From: Cladopsammia gracilis
Taxonomy: Eukaryota; Cnidaria; Anthozoa; Scleractinia; Dendrophylliidae
Length of the DNA stretch: 64,000 nt
Assembly (NCBI GenBank): GCA_022457155.1
Contig: JAJGOT010001032.1
Coordinates: forward strand, 1-64,000
Reading direction: 5' to 3'
Positions within the stretch are counted from its first letter, which is position 1, and each line of letters opens with the position of its first letter. Positions 46,040-58,939 of the stretch are shown here, one piece after another. Made by a program: the position numbers and the translations under genes. The notes beneath the pieces are model-generated. The model worked only from the letters and a program-made list of their open reading frames with translations. It ran no database searches and was not told the DNA's origin.

Positions 46040-46412
46040 ATCAAGATTCTTCTTTTTTGTTAACCTCACGTTCTAACGCATTAACGAGATGGCTTTAAGA
46101 GCCCTTTGATTTCTGTTTGGTTTATATTTCTTTGCTATTTTTTTTTTTTATTAAAGCCTAATTATGTTGACAATAGCCACATCATAGTATTTGTCCCTAA
46201 TACTGAAAGGGGATTCTGAAGGGTCATCGATTGCTTCACTGCAATTTGAAAATAACTGTAACTGCTTTCATCACTTCTCGAGACTTTTCCTTCCCTTTTC
46301 AAGATAATAAAGCAAGCTTTAAGCAAGCTCCCGACCACAATCGTGAAATGACGATATACCAGACGGGACAGTGTCCCTTTAATCTTTAATACAAGTGTAA
46401 TTCGAGAGTCAC

Positions 46413-46418
46413 TTTATT
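46413..46418 (-). terminator. Polyadenylation signal AATAAA, copy C
   Basis: Inverse AATAAA, 133 bp past the stop codon, as in copies A and B. Confidence 0.6.
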
Positions 46419-46550
46419 TGTAGTTTAACTTTTCTTCATGTTTACTTACACAAGTTTAATGAGCGCGATCACCGTCACTTATGTTGCTTTAACCACTATT
46501 TTAACTAATATCAGATTTATGTAAAGACACACGATTATCATAGTGCTTCA

Positions 46551-47601
46551 CTAATTGTACTCTATGTTTACAGCCATCTTTCCCAATTTCCCACTTTTTT
46601 GCTCCAGGTGTTTCTGGAACGCTTTCAGAATGGCAATAAAATGATCCAGCATAGTTGCGTCACAGTTGGAACCCGCCTCTTCAATACAGCCAATATAATC
46701 TGAAAACGAAGTCCCAAGGTTGTTTTCCATCCCTATCTTAGCCAGGGTCACATCTCGTGTTATGCATTTGCGCACGGCATCTCCAACACACGTTTTGTAG
46801 CTGTCCTTCTCTGTCGGCAGAAAAAAATAAATCAATATTATTATTATATTATTTTTTATACCCTACGGAAAGCTGGAGACTGGCCAAGATTCTACAGCAC
46901 GGACTACATGTCTGAGAATTGGTCTTGCTGTCTTGGTTTATTTGATTGCCGTTAATTAGATGATATTTATCAAACTGTACCATTGGCAACATGTCAACCA
47001 TGCTTGTCACTTTCGGTGCGTTGTTATTAAAAAATTCGGCACTTGGGCTTCTGGGATCGTTTGGGTACTCAGCGTTCGTTACTGTGGTTTCCTAAAGCAA
47101 CGTTTTAACCATTCATGGCTCGTATTGGTTACCAAACGATCCCAGAAATCTCAAAACAGCTGGTACTTAGTATTCCTAAAGTTTGTCGTAAAGCGAATTA
47201 TCTAAGAAGACGAGATTTTCTTTTCTGACTAATTTCGGTTAAATTCTAATACTTCAGGGATGGAAGATATGTGTATTTAAGTTTCTAGCATAGTAAATCT
47301 ATAAATTTCCTTTTTACCTTGGTTTGGTTAATATTTACACGATCTGAAGGTTTTTTTAGGCATGGTTGGTATCTGTATGTGCTCAATTTATAAGAATAAA
47401 AATAGATAAATTGCTTTTCATTGTTCAGTTCAATTCTGGCATATCCTTCGAAGGTTGCATACGAATATGCTCTTAAAACAGTAAATTACTTACCAACATT
47501 CGGCAAGTTCTCTTTTTTCATTATGCCTAGAATAAATCAGAACCATGGACATCAAAATTGCATCTCGGATAATAATTTTAGATTTTCTTAACAAGCAATT
47601 G

Positions 47602-47647
<46 letters not shown>

Positions 47648-49212
47648 AATTTTCGGTCCTTATATTTGTATTTTGCTCTGCATATCTATGCATAGAGCAC
47701 TCATAGAACAAGTAAAACAGCCTATACATTGTTTAATATTACATTGGAACAACAGGCTCGCAAAATGAAATTCATTCTACAATCAAAGGGCTCTAAGATC
47801 CATGGGAATATGAAACAACGTAAGAATAGTTTTAATTGCCCGTTATGTTTTGTTATTACCGGCGTTTATTTGTAGTAAATAAATACATCCATATTGTGAA
47901 ACGAGACAGCTGGATAAAGTAGTACACTGGGTAATTACCAACAACGGTTTACAGCCGAGTTAGCGAGCGATGACAGCGATCGAGTGACATTTCACTCATC
48001 GCAACGAAAGAAACGGGATCGTGAATTTTCCATAAGACAGGGCAAAACCTGAAAATATACCTGTAGCCATTATGATTTTCTTCAGTTCGTCGGTCTGCAT
48101 GTCTTTGCAAAGTCCTGCTCTCTTCATAATTACCATGAGCTGCCAATCATAAGCGAGCATGAAGTGGAGCATATCGGGGACCGGTGATGTGTAGTCAGCA
48201 GGGTCTGTGTCTATAATACACTGAACGAATTCCTGTGACGAGTAAAGAAAAGTTTAGTGAGACAGAAAGGAAGGTTGATGGTACCAGGTCTCTGGCTACC
48301 TCCTGAACTGAACTGAACTGAAGTAGTTTCATCATGGACCTGCGTTCTACGTCTTGCAAAGAGTTGTAAATTAGTGGCTGGTCTAGGATTCTTAAACTTG
48401 TACAAAACAGTCGAAAAAAAAAAAAAAGGAAAATATATATACAATTGACACCTTAAAAGCTGCCTGGGAAGAAAAAAAGTTTATTTATAACAAGTTTATG
48501 TTCTCCACGCTCGTAAAGTTTCAATAAGGTGGATAATTTTCTTTTGGCGACACAACATAAATGTTAAACAGGTGATAGTTTACTGCATGCGCTGGGTCAG
48601 ACAAGCTCCCACATATACTTATGATGAAATTAAAGTCGACTTGATTGATAGAAGTGCTATCATAACACCGATCTGAGGACGTCAATGTTTTTGCATATTA
48701 ACATTTTTCTCTAAACTTTTTAATTTTGTTAAATTGCTGCAAGAAAACAATTTTGGAACTGGAAAGTGCCTTTTGAAAATGACTTTTGTGGAACGTATGA
48801 ATATTTAATTGCACAGCCTGCAATGCAAACATTGACTGAGTGCCCGCGCAGTTAACTTGCTTTTGAAGTTATGAACAAAATATAAATATGTGGAAGACAG
48901 CTCATTTTCAGCTGGACAAAATTGTATCACCCCTTCCTTTCTTATAAAAACATTGAGGAGTCTTAATTGGTTCATCTTGTCTACAGAGAGCGTACCCAAC
49001 AAAAGTTACTTGAGATTAAGCCTCACCTTTAAACATTTGCAGGTTTGTTCCATCAGCTCATCCTCGTTGTTGGGATCAGTAACGACTGCACGCCAATTTG
49101 ATCCAGCACACTTAAGTGCTGCATTATTAGCAACTTCGCGATGTAAGGCATGCCCGCTCACAAAGGAAATGAAAGAAACAGCAACAATAACGGAGACTGT
49201 CGTTGAAAACAT
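46551..49212 (-). CDS. Secreted nine-cysteine protein, copy C (three exons)
   Basis: Minus-strand exons are 49027-49212, 48061-48232 and 46551-46810. The first donor is GTGAGG instead of GTAAGG, still a good donor, and other splice sites and phases match copies A and B. The product is again 205 residues with signal peptide, nine cysteines and three C-x7-C pairs. Private changes include H24 for D24 (ALHREV), T45 for S45 (VVTDPN) and D130 for N130 (CVGDAV). It shares V8, N168 and V200 with copy B. Exon 2 encodes the same 57 residues as the others. Intron 2 carries a short AT tract (about 47607-47642) and no Penelope insertion. Likely functional, family unrecognised. Confidence 0.85.
47607..47642 (+). 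repeat. (AT)n microsatellite in intron 2, copy C
   Basis: About 36 bp, the shortest of the three alleles at this site. Confidence 0.95.
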
Positions 49213-49849
49213 ATTTGACAAACCAAGGACTCCTAAAATAAATTGGGCAAAAAAAAAGAGAGGTCGATTGACATGTGCAGAAAAAATAATATTTTGTAAA
49301 AGAGACCACATGTAATTTTTGGTGGAGATGTTAAAACGAGATGGTTAACAAACTTTGCCCAATACAGAACTAAGGATAAAAAAAGTAATTATTTTTTAAT
49401 CTTAAAGTGAAGTTTGGCGACTTGTTTTGATTGAACTACGGAAATCGGCATGTAAAAATACAATGTGCTCCATTCTTTCTTATCTCGTGAATAAACCTAA
49501 TTCAATAAAGGTTAACGTTGCTTTGGGAATTTGGCAGTTGTTGTTTGGCGGTCACTAAAGCAAAGCATTGTGTTCCGTATGCGGAAACGCCGATGCCCAA
49601 TTACCAATTGGCAAAGCAACATTTATTGAATTAGGTATACGCAAAGCTTTGAACAAGATATAGTATCTTTATCTCCTTTCTTCCTTCCCTTTATCCATCC
49701 TTCCATGGGCTGTAAACGTTTATCGGTAGTTCTTTTTTTTCCCCAAATGCAAAGAAATATATATATTAGGAATACTCGTCCACAGAAAAAGACATTACAT
49801 TATCAAGACGATAAACCGACGTTTCGCGTTTAGAGCCCTTTGATGGCAA

Positions 49850-50023
49850 TAGACTATTTTGCTAATGTTGTGTTCCCAGTGCATCTTGGGTAGTTCTAGT
49901 CCTTTGTGTGGGCAAACGGCCAAAATTAAAATTTCAAATTACCTGCCAAACTGGGCGTTCCCCCCACAAAGGACTGGAACTACCCAAGATGCACTGGGAA
50001 CACAACATTAGCAAAATAGTCTA
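49850..50023. mobile_element. Foldback MITE TA-GACTATTTTGCTAATG (unit C)
   Basis: Third copy of 9219-9393, with both arms well preserved. Confidence 0.75.
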
Positions 50024-53000
50024 TTAAAACCGATCTATAGCTAAGGATTTCATATGGATCTTTCAACATAACAAGAAAAGTTTAAACTATTTTAAGATTT
50101 AATCACGTTTTCTCAACAAGCGACACCGGGAATCGCTTGCCCGCGTTCGAATCCAGGTAAAGACGTTTAATTTTTATTAGTTTTGTTACCTTTCTCTTCT
50201 TTATTGAAACGGAAATTTGATGAAGGCATCGAAATTAAAAAATGACGTTCTGAAATTAATAAAAGTGCGATCCAAAACACTCGGCTTTAATAACCTGTGG
50301 CGAATTTTTTACGATCCCATTTCCACGGTGACACCGATGAAAGGAAACTTCGACATGGAATTGTTGTTCAATTGTATACCTCAATACATCATGAATGTTT
50401 GAGCAAAGAATCATTTCTTTGCAGACTTCCGTATTTCTTTTGGCTTTTGGCGTTTGAAGTTATTTAATTTTCAAAAATCCTATCGAACCGTGTTAACCTC
50501 ACTATATCGATTTAGTTGTGCAGTTATCTTGATATCATAACTTATATTTTAAAACTAACACAGCAGTGTCCTGGAGAGAAGTGTTGACAAACCTGTTTCA
50601 AGCACCTTACAGATATTTTGTTATTGTCCTTAAAACAAGCAATATCTGGGCCTGTTTACGGCGAAATCAAGCCTTTACCTATATTTCAAACAATATAGCG
50701 CATTTCGGCCCATTAACTAAACTGGAAAGTTTGGTTTTGAGAAGCACGAAGATTCGTGTTTTGCCCAATCTTTCAGATAAGAGAATTAACACAGAGCATA
50801 TGTTCAAGGTGCTTTGATAGTAAAAAGGACAATTTTCATGTTCTATTCAAAGTGACCTAAATGCGGAGTACATTGCTTTTCTGCGCAAAGTTTGTGATAA
50901 GTGATTGATTCAAAATCGGAATCGGATAAATAAAACTGACAAATTTGTCTACTACAGGACACACATTTGTTTAATCTTTTTTAGGCTTTCCATTCAACTC
51001 GCTGCGCTTTGTCGCTTTTTTACCGTACCAATCAACTTTGCTATAGCATTTTCCAGGAGATTATCTTCACCTCATAACTTTAAATTCACAACATTTTCGA
51101 GGGCAGAGAAGATGCCATGCCCACAAGCAGAAGCAGTTGCTGCATTTGGAACATTTGTGGAATGCCAATCAGTTTACTTGTTTCTTTTTGTATGCTACTC
51201 TCCACTTTGCTCAAAAGCGCACTTCCTTAATTTTTGTAGGGACGAATGAGGAATGTTTTCTTAACTCCTTCTTCAAACAATACTTTAAATATTTCTACAA
51301 GTAAATTTTATTATTGAGGCGTGTTTTTGGAGCACCGACAAACCCGACAGCCGAATGTTAAAGTAAAACGTTTAAATCTTTGACTTACTGGTTTACGATG
51401 TCAGTGTCTTAAATACTGCCGTGAGAAAAGTACCAAATTTAAACATTTAAATTTTAGAAAGCAATTTTTCAGCGAACAAACGTAAAAATGGTTTAAAAAA
51501 GATGTCTGGATTTGGAATTAAGTTTGAGTGTGGAATACAGAGCACATTTCGTCAAGTTCGACGGAAAATACATAGTTTTATCTCAAGAGATTAGCGAATC
51601 ATCTTGTACAATGTGAAGAAGGAAAGACACCCGCTTGTTATTATGAGAACATTTGTTCCTGCTGAATTGATGACCAAACAAAACATTTCTTTACTGTATG
51701 GCTTGCGTTGACAGAGTAAGCCGAGAAATCGGCATGTGTATACGGTATATGGCGAGATCCTTTTGCTATTCAAGACAGTACGAGTACACCAGCGTGAAGT
51801 AACGATTTTTTTTTTTAACTTTTCCATAAAGAACCGTTAACATCTTGTTATTTCATAAGGATAAATTCTGACTTGCGAAAAGCCACAACAAATTAAAAAA
51901 ATATATACTTCTTCCATTCACAGTAATCCCGAATGAAGTGACATCATGCCTCATTAAGCAATTACCTTTGCGCGTCTTTGCGCATTTATATTGTTCTTTT
52001 CCGCGGCCAGGAACGTTTTGTTTGTCGCGGTTAATATTTATCATTGCTCTAAACTGCCTAAGATTTAAATGAGTGTAGAGGTAGACATTGTCTTGCTGCT
52101 CACTGTTCTCATGACCTGTACGGAATTGTCTAACTTCCAATGGCGAAAAAAAATCCTTCACAGATTAGTCCTAGTATTTTTTGCTATGCAGCAAAGCTCT
52201 AGACTTTGGATTGGACTTAGATTATTGAACGTTTTGTAAAATATATGGCTCTTTTACACAGAGAACTTACGTACCTTTAATTCTGCTTCGATTCTCGTCT
52301 TCAAATGGAATGAAGAACAGAGGGAATCGTTTCATTTTATTTCAAAACTCATTAATAATTAATAGAATATCAGCCTATCACACGAGTGCAAAAACCCATA
52401 ATGTCAATCGGAAAATCCTAGAGATGGATTTGATATTAGTCTCAGGGGGAAGGCGGGGTTCAATGTTCAGACAATGAAATTATTGGCAATTTTTATTTAT
52501 TTATTTATTTATTTATTTACTTTTTTCATGAAAACGATTTTGAATCGTCGCCGTGATTTTGTCAAAGTCGTTTTATCCACCATACCTGTCATCTTCAGTA
52601 TAACTTTTTTCAGGAGATTATTTTTACCTCCGTATCAAGAAATGGTCTATTGTACCGGTTCGCATTCACACTTTAAGAATTAAACAATAGGCCTTTTGTA
52701 GTAAGTGACGCTGCCGAAACCACGCCGAAACATTCGTGAATTATCGTTAAATCTTTAGCTTGGCAACCCGAGCGCGCGCAACTTTGAGCTCGCAAAGACC
52801 TCTTTCTCGAATAGTCTCATAAAACTGCAGCTTCAGTCTTAGATTTTCATTTCATTCTTCTAGAGTGTGTGCACATAAAACCACACTTATGTGCAAAGGT
52901 GTGACTTTTTTCGGGAGGTGTGATTACGTCTTGATTCAAAATACCATGTGTATTCATGAATAAAGATAAACGCATATTTGCATAACTGAATTATTTCCGT

Positions 53001-53264
53001 AGTAAAACAAAAGTTACAAACAAAGCGATTTAAGTGCTTTGCTTCTTTGCTATCCGATGAATGTAGCTGCCGTTAGCTTGGCAAAATAGACTTTCAGACA
53101 AGATGTCATCGAATAAAGCAACGCATATTTATGCTTTAAAAATGGGCGAGTAACCAGGTGATAAGGCATATTTACAAACTTAAAAAACCTCTGGTTAAAA
53201 AAGTTTTAAATATATGTGGTTTCGATTGCCAGTTTGCAATACCTCGTTCTTTCTATCCATTATT
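50024..53264. other. Unit C non-coding sequence
   Basis: Inverse counterpart of 5178-9218 without the 762-bp insertion. It includes (TTTA)n near 52490-52520. I see no gene. Confidence 0.6.
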
Positions 53265-53546
53265 TCTCAATTCATGACGAGAACACAAAGGAAATCACTA
53301 CCGTGAAGGAGGTTTTGAAATCGTTTCTTAATTTGCATAGATTTTGGCGATTTTATTCCTTCGTTTTCTCCGCAATTAACGATCAGTTTGAGAAGCTATA
53401 TCAAACACTTGAAACAGTGTTTCATCAGATTTTCAAACACCTTGAAGTGGTTTAAAAAAACTCGGCTGCGCCTCGTTTTTCCAATCCACTTCTCGGTGTT
53501 TGGAAATCTGATGAAACACTGTTCCTCGTGTTTGATATATTACTTA
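53265..53546. mobile_element. Unit C-specific insertion with foldback
   Basis: Units A and B join ATCCATTATTT directly to the element end (AAAATGGTCAC), while unit C has about 280 extra bases. The right half (53396-53543) is a foldback with arms TATCAAACACTTGAAACAGT and inverse, around a centre CTCGGCTGCGCCTCG. No target duplication was identified. Confidence 0.6.
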
Positions 53547-54489
53547 CAAAATGGTCACACCCACTCAGCCAATCAGTGCCCAGTATTTGTGTGCTCTATA
53601 TCCCATAAACTGTCTTAAATTATGTAAAGAGGCGGGGGCTTTGAAGCCCAGGGAAATTGTGGGGTAAAATAACGAATCATTAGTAAGCTCTATATAGAAC
53701 ATACTAATGAATTATTTTGCTTTCCATAATTGGTATGCTCTACATAGAGCATACTAATGAGAAAATAGAGCATACTAATGAATTACAGGCTGCTAATTTA
53801 GACAGAAACAACAATGTCAATTTCATTGAACTTTTCGCTTTACATAACTTAAGCAAGAGATTAATCGCCAAAATGACAAAACGAAATTCGACTTAACAAT
53901 TTTTTAGGAAAAATTAAACGAAAGACTGGGTCTTTCTGCGTGTACCGGCACTCATTGTCTTCTATTGTTTGTGTGGTATTGTATTTTTGGTCTTGTTTTG
54001 CATTTGTATTATTGTCGTTCTTTGTTCCTTTTGTTTACGTCATCTGTCCTCCAGTACACACCGAAACAACAGAAAGACTGGTCTCACCGTGCTTTGGAAT
54101 TCTGTCTCTTTCTGTTTGCTCAATTTCGTTCACTGTCATTGGCTTTTGGAAACGTGCACTTTTGTGGAATTCATATCATCCCCCAAGCACTCGGATACGT
54201 CTACGCTCTCAAAAGCAAGTAACTCTTGAGTGGCAAGGACGGCCCCAAGTTCCTCGAGCTCTGTATACTGGCTCATAGCCGGAGCAAATGAGCCATCAAA
54301 ACAGCAAAGAATAAACAAAGCTCCAAAGAAAGAAAAGCATTGCTATTCGTAAAATTCTACCAACATTACGGTGACATCCAAAACAAAATAACAACGTGAT
54401 TCCCAAGTGTGAATGACACAATTAAAATACGCTCATAAATACAATCTGCATAACATATGTTTTCTTCGCGGATATGACCATTTTCTTAG
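53545..54489 (-). mobile_element. Crypton-type recombinase element, deleted copy (unit C)
   Basis: Both ends are present (ACAAAATGGTCAC near 53547 and TGACCATTTTCTTA at 54489), with the half-site cluster at 53669-53780 and the gene's N-terminus. The central and C-terminal coding region is deleted exactly as in unit B. It lacks the Helitron-like insertion and so shows that element's empty site near 54005. Confidence 0.75.
54082..54318 (-). pseudogene. Broken N-terminus of the tyrosine recombinase (unit C)
   Basis: Same 60-codon open piece and same 4-bp frameshift as 16435-16617, followed by a few residues of homology in another frame up to the shared deletion. Confidence 0.8.
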
Positions 54490-54491
54490 AC

Positions 54492-54589
54492 GGTTAGACA
54501 ATGAACGCTCGTGTCCTATGGGATATAGCGCCTCTCGCATAAGATAGAAGTGCCACTTGGGCTACGCCCTCGTGGCCTTCTATCTATTA
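54492..54589. mobile_element. Palindromic foldback element, truncated (unit C)
   Basis: The left arm and centre of the GGTTAGACAATGAACGC palindrome are present. The right arm is replaced at TCTATCTATTAATACATG by a short duplicated piece of unit sequence (54587-54615, also at 55125-55150). Confidence 0.7.
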
Positions 54590-54649
54590 ATACATGTATT
54601 ATTGAAGAGTGCTTTGGAGCGTGCTTACAAAGCGTGCTTTGTATTAGCA

Positions 54650-56533
54650 TTTTATTCCCCCAAAAGTTTTTTTATTGTTTCTATCGGTATTTTGCTACTT
54701 CACACTTTTTACCGTATATATTTCCATGTTCGCGCATTTCATTCTTTATCATTTGTCAAAGATTGCAGACTGGCAATCGAAAGCTCATACATTCTAAACT
54801 TTTTAACCAGAGAACGTTTTTTAAATTTGTTAGCATTTATGCGGCTACAAGATTCGAATGATTTATAACTCAGAACGAACTTCGTTTAACCAATACGTTG
54901 CTGTTAAAGAAACTTTTATGACTCTCTGTTATTAGTTAATTTGTAGTGTCAGTTATAACTCAAAACCTCCACCGCAGATGACCTTCCCACTCAGCACGAC
55001 CCCGCCAAAATGATAAATTATTTTTGAAGTCGTTCAAAAACAAATTGCAGCAAGTGTTTTATCTCGGCTACTACTGCTCAGTTTTCAAACAGTAGTTTGA
55101 ATAGTTTTACAAGGCGCTGATATTAATACATGTATTATTGAAGCGTGCTTTGGAGCACGAACTGAAATGACAGCCTATAGGTGGTTTGCATCTTACGTCA
55201 CGGCGGCCATGATGGATGACAGTCAACAAAGGATTTCTCATTGGCTTCTATTGTTGTGTCATCCAACATGGCCGCCATGTCTTTTGTTCGTTAATTCCTT
55301 TGGGAATGGTTGCAAACCATCAATTCCGGAATCGCGCCCATTGAAACACGTCGATCGAAGACGCAAATTTTGCTGTCAATCAAATGTTCCCCTGTGTATT
55401 ATGAGGTGTGATTATCGCCAAGATTATGTTTGGGATTTAGTTATGCTGTTTGCCAACGTTTTTTTTTTACTGTTATCACTGGTGTTTTTGATGTTACGAA
55501 TTGTTTTTTACGTATTCTTAATTATGTTCGACAAAACATCGCTGTTGTCCTCGTTGCCCTTGCATTCGATAATTCTTTGCGAATTATGTTTTCTGCGTTA
55601 ACAATTCTCTTCTGTATTTACGCATTTTGTTATTCCATATTATGTTATGCGAACTGTGATTCGATTATTCGTGTTTCAAACGAAACACAGACTTTGTTTT
55701 AAAATGAGTGGCCATATCACCAAAACATACAACCAATGTTTTCCGGTCGTAATACTATTTCAAAGTACCAAACTGACTTCACAACATTGCACGAGAAACT
55801 GTAATCTCAAGGTAGAAAGGACATTCTTCTTTGCAATTGTATTTGCTTATTGCTGGTTTTTCGTTACTTTTTGCTCTCGATTCACCTATCGTGTTTATTG
55901 ACTTAACAAAAATCCGCGTAAGGTGGCTCCATGCACCCAATTCGCATATAATTAACCGCATATAAGCCGGTTTCATTTACATCAAATTACCGCATGCAAG
56001 CGAGTAAAATAGGCCCCATTTACCTAACAGTAGCATTCTTTATATTACTGACTTACACACAGAACAGAGAGAAAAGAGCTTCAGTTTAGCACTGATCTGC
56101 ATTGTTTAAGGTTAAGCATTGACTTAAAAACGGTTTGCTCTCATTTATGGTTATGGGGAACACTATAAATATGTTAAAAAAATTACAATCCCTGTCAGCT
56201 AGCCGTCGTTGCTGTAGTGGATATGGATATTAGTTATGAAGCAAACGACTCGTGTTCGGGGCATACACGCTTTTGTTTTTTTTTTTCCTTCTTTTTCCTT
56301 CTTTACTCTAAAAAGAAAAGTTTTACTTTATGTAAAATGTTCAAGTGAAAAACAAAAGCTAGTTTGAGATCAGCTCTATTTCCATTATTTCTCAGTAGCG
56401 GTGATTTCATGTTAGTTAGACCCGCTTATATGCGGTGAATTATATGCGAATCGATTGATTGAATGAATGAAGGAAAACAATGTTTACATTTTTACGTCAT
56501 TTAGCGTTTATTTATTGGTTTTGATTATATATA
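54650..56533. other. Unit C non-coding sequence
   Basis: Inverse counterpart of 606-2540. It includes the inverted repeat at 55198-55281. Frames up to 144 codons lack recognisable motifs and are disrupted in the other copies. Confidence 0.55.
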
Positions 56534-56784
56534 AATTTGAGTCAATTTGGACGGTTTTTAAGAGGTTTAAGAAAAAAATTTGGAAATCCAGGATGGCGGA
56601 TCCAAGATGGCGGCCGTATAACAAATTACTTAAAAACTTCGTCATACGACGTAATCGTTCCATTGTGCGGACCGCAAAGGAGACAGTTTTGGACGTACTA
56701 TGTACCCTCTAGGTTTCATTGCCATAGCCTTGGTGTTCATGAAGTTACGAGTTACGTCTTAAAAACCGTCCAAATTGACTCAAA
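56534..56784. mobile_element. MITE-like element with TIR GAGTCAATTTGGACGG (unit C)
   Basis: Third copy of 357-605, complete, with both inverted ends. Confidence 0.75.
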
Positions 56785-56859
56785 ATAAATAAATATTTTG
56801 AATTTATAGTACTGGTGTGCGTAGCACTTAAAAAAAGTGTTTGGGAATTCAAATAAGCG

Positions 56860-56975
56860 TTTGGCTCTGGGAACACATGCAAGCACTGATGAAGGGGTTA
56901 TCCCCGAAACACCTAACTGTTAAAATACAGTTTTCAGCGCTCGTTACATACACATTGTATAATTGTGTATATATT
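56860..56975 (+). mobile_element. Penelope-like terminal fragment with hammerhead-like core (unit C)
   Basis: CTGATGA (56886-56892), a GGGG/CCCC hairpin and GAAAC (56906-56910) match the core seen at 231-255 in unit A. An AACTGT/ACAGTT hairpin follows. The homology between A and C ends about 65 bp downstream. Confidence 0.5.
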
Positions 56976-57460
56976 ATTAATGCGATTTTATGAAAATTTA
57001 TGATGTATGAAAATGCCAAAAGACTTAGCTTATTCATGTTAGTTTTTTATCTTGGCGGCGCGATGTTTACAAGTTTATACTCAAACTCGTGAACACGCTA
57101 CGCTAAAATTTCACAAACCGATGTTTTATACGGAAATTATACCTATTATTAAACAACAGACAACATAAAATACAGCAGTAAAATTGCAGAGAATGTTGCA
57201 TTGTAAAGACTTCAATTCAGAATTGAAAAACAAACTGAACAAGCATGCGACCGAACAGAGCGAAAAGCTATCAGATTTGAAAAAACTACAATCAAGGCAG
57301 TCTTACAAAAATTAATACATTTGGACACAAATTAACGTTAAAAAAAACGTTACCTGTACTCGATACAGCTTTTTAGTCCCTTCCTCTAGCACCCAGCTTT
57401 CCAGAAAATTAAGCGAGTTGAATTGTTCTTGTTGTTTTGACACGGACCATTCGCTAAATA

Positions 57461-58428
57461 ATGTACCAGTCAATTCCAAGACCGCCCATCCCCTCCCCGG
57501 GCAAACCCCCGGGAATTTGACTTTTAAAAAAAAAAAATTGTCAAATGCCCCACTATGTGGGCAGTTTATACGGTCAAATGCCCCACCGTGCAGGGCTTCA
57601 CAGAGCGTCAAATGCCCCTACCGTCCGGGCAAGGAAGGATTAAAGTAACTAGTTACAGTGTATTTCAGCTTAATTTGGCCGCGCCAGTTGCCAAGTTCCT
57701 TGGGAAATTTGATACTACGTTTCGAAGTTGTCAATTACATTTGTCAGTTTGCCAACCAAATTGCGAACTTTGAAACGAAGTTGGCAACTTCGGTGCCAAC
57801 AAATCCTGTATGTAAAGTCTGAACTGAGTTGTTCTTAAACGCTATTTGCGAAGTCAAAACAATTTTTAAGCCGATCTGGATGGTTTTCTACATTATTTTG
57901 TAGACTTGCCAAGACAAATCTATAAACTGGTGCTGTTCGGATTGTTTTCGAGGTGAGATCAAGTACGCTGTAAGATGCATGCCGCTATTTCAGTTGTGGT
58001 TTTGAATTCGATCAACATATAAATCGTATATTATCTTTCATGTTCACTTTAAATAACTTGCAATCTTTGCTTGTGCTGTTGTTTATATATCTCTTAGCTA
58101 GATTTAGTTTCAGCGAAAAAATAGAATGATATTGCAACTTCTGAACATATGTTTCGAAACACTAAATGTAAACAAAGATCTTGCTAAGTCACTTTCCTTT
58201 TGTCCGTTGATATGATTTCCAAATACAAGTGGAACCGGAAAGAATGGATTACGAAATCTTTTACCTTGCGACTGCTGACCAACGTTTTTGTTGAAGTCAA
58301 ATGCCCGCCCCGTCGGGCCTCGTTTCACGTCAAATGCCCTACTATGCGGAGCTAACCTCTCGTCAAATGCCCGGGGTATGCCCGGGGGGGGGGGGGGGGA
58401 TGGGCGGTCTTGGAATTGACTGGTACAT
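57461..58428. mobile_element. 968-bp TIR element with GTCAAATGCCC repeats
   Basis: The inverted ends are ATGTACCAGTCAATTCCAAG continuing to GACCGCCCATC, about 31 bp and almost perfect. Inside both ends GTCAAATGCCC recurs (three on the left, three on the right, same strand), each followed by a short GC hairpin ending GGGC. A G run of about 14 lies at 58386-58399. No transposase is visible. Target duplication unclear. Confidence 0.75.
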
Positions 58429-58939
58429 AAAGAACCCGCATCTTTAGTCCACACATTTCAAGTACGAAGTTAATCCATACTGAAAGCATAAGTTGTTCTC
58501 TCTTCAATTAACAACGGATTTTGGACTGCACAGCGAGTCTCTGTTTCAGTTCATGAACCATTTCTCCATTGAGCAGACTGAGTTCGACAAAACTTGCACA
58601 CGACAACCCGTGATGCGAAAAAATACAAACTTGCTCGTTTTAGTTCCTACAGCTGCGTAGTGAGATTTTTCGGTTCCAATCCGCTTCAAACAGTGTTTAG
58701 GAACATTTTCAAGGAAACATAAAGCATATACCATATTTCAAAGCCAATTATTAGAAGACAATTTCAGAAAATGGTGCTTGTTCGTTTTTTCCAGATCAAG
58801 CGGTTTGAACAGCTTTGCCAAGGTGAACTTTCATTCAGCTTTCCCAAGGTGAACTGTGATACGCGGCAAAATTTTCGCGCCGTTTTTCGTTCAGTCATGC
58901 GATCAGTATTTTTTCTTTCCCTTTCGCTATGTTATAAAA

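Larger units (their letters stand above)
46118..56975 (-). repeat. Segmental duplication, unit C (inverted)
   Basis: Inverse counterpart of unit A from about 13258 back to 161. It lacks the last 310 bp of the unit. It retains sequence near 1010-1050 of A that B has lost, yet shares with B the 4-bp insertion and large deletion in the recombinase gene. Private changes are a 280-bp insertion at 53265-53546 and a rearranged junction near 54590. Confidence 0.9.

Noticed and set aside
53418..53432. TCATCAG/CTGATGA in the unit C foldback as another hammerhead core
   Set aside because: CTGATGA is followed at once by AAAC with no stem II, so the core cannot form.
55167..55601. 144-codon frame in unit C
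   Set aside because: The matching regions in units A and B contain stops or frameshifts, and the first part is an inverted repeat.
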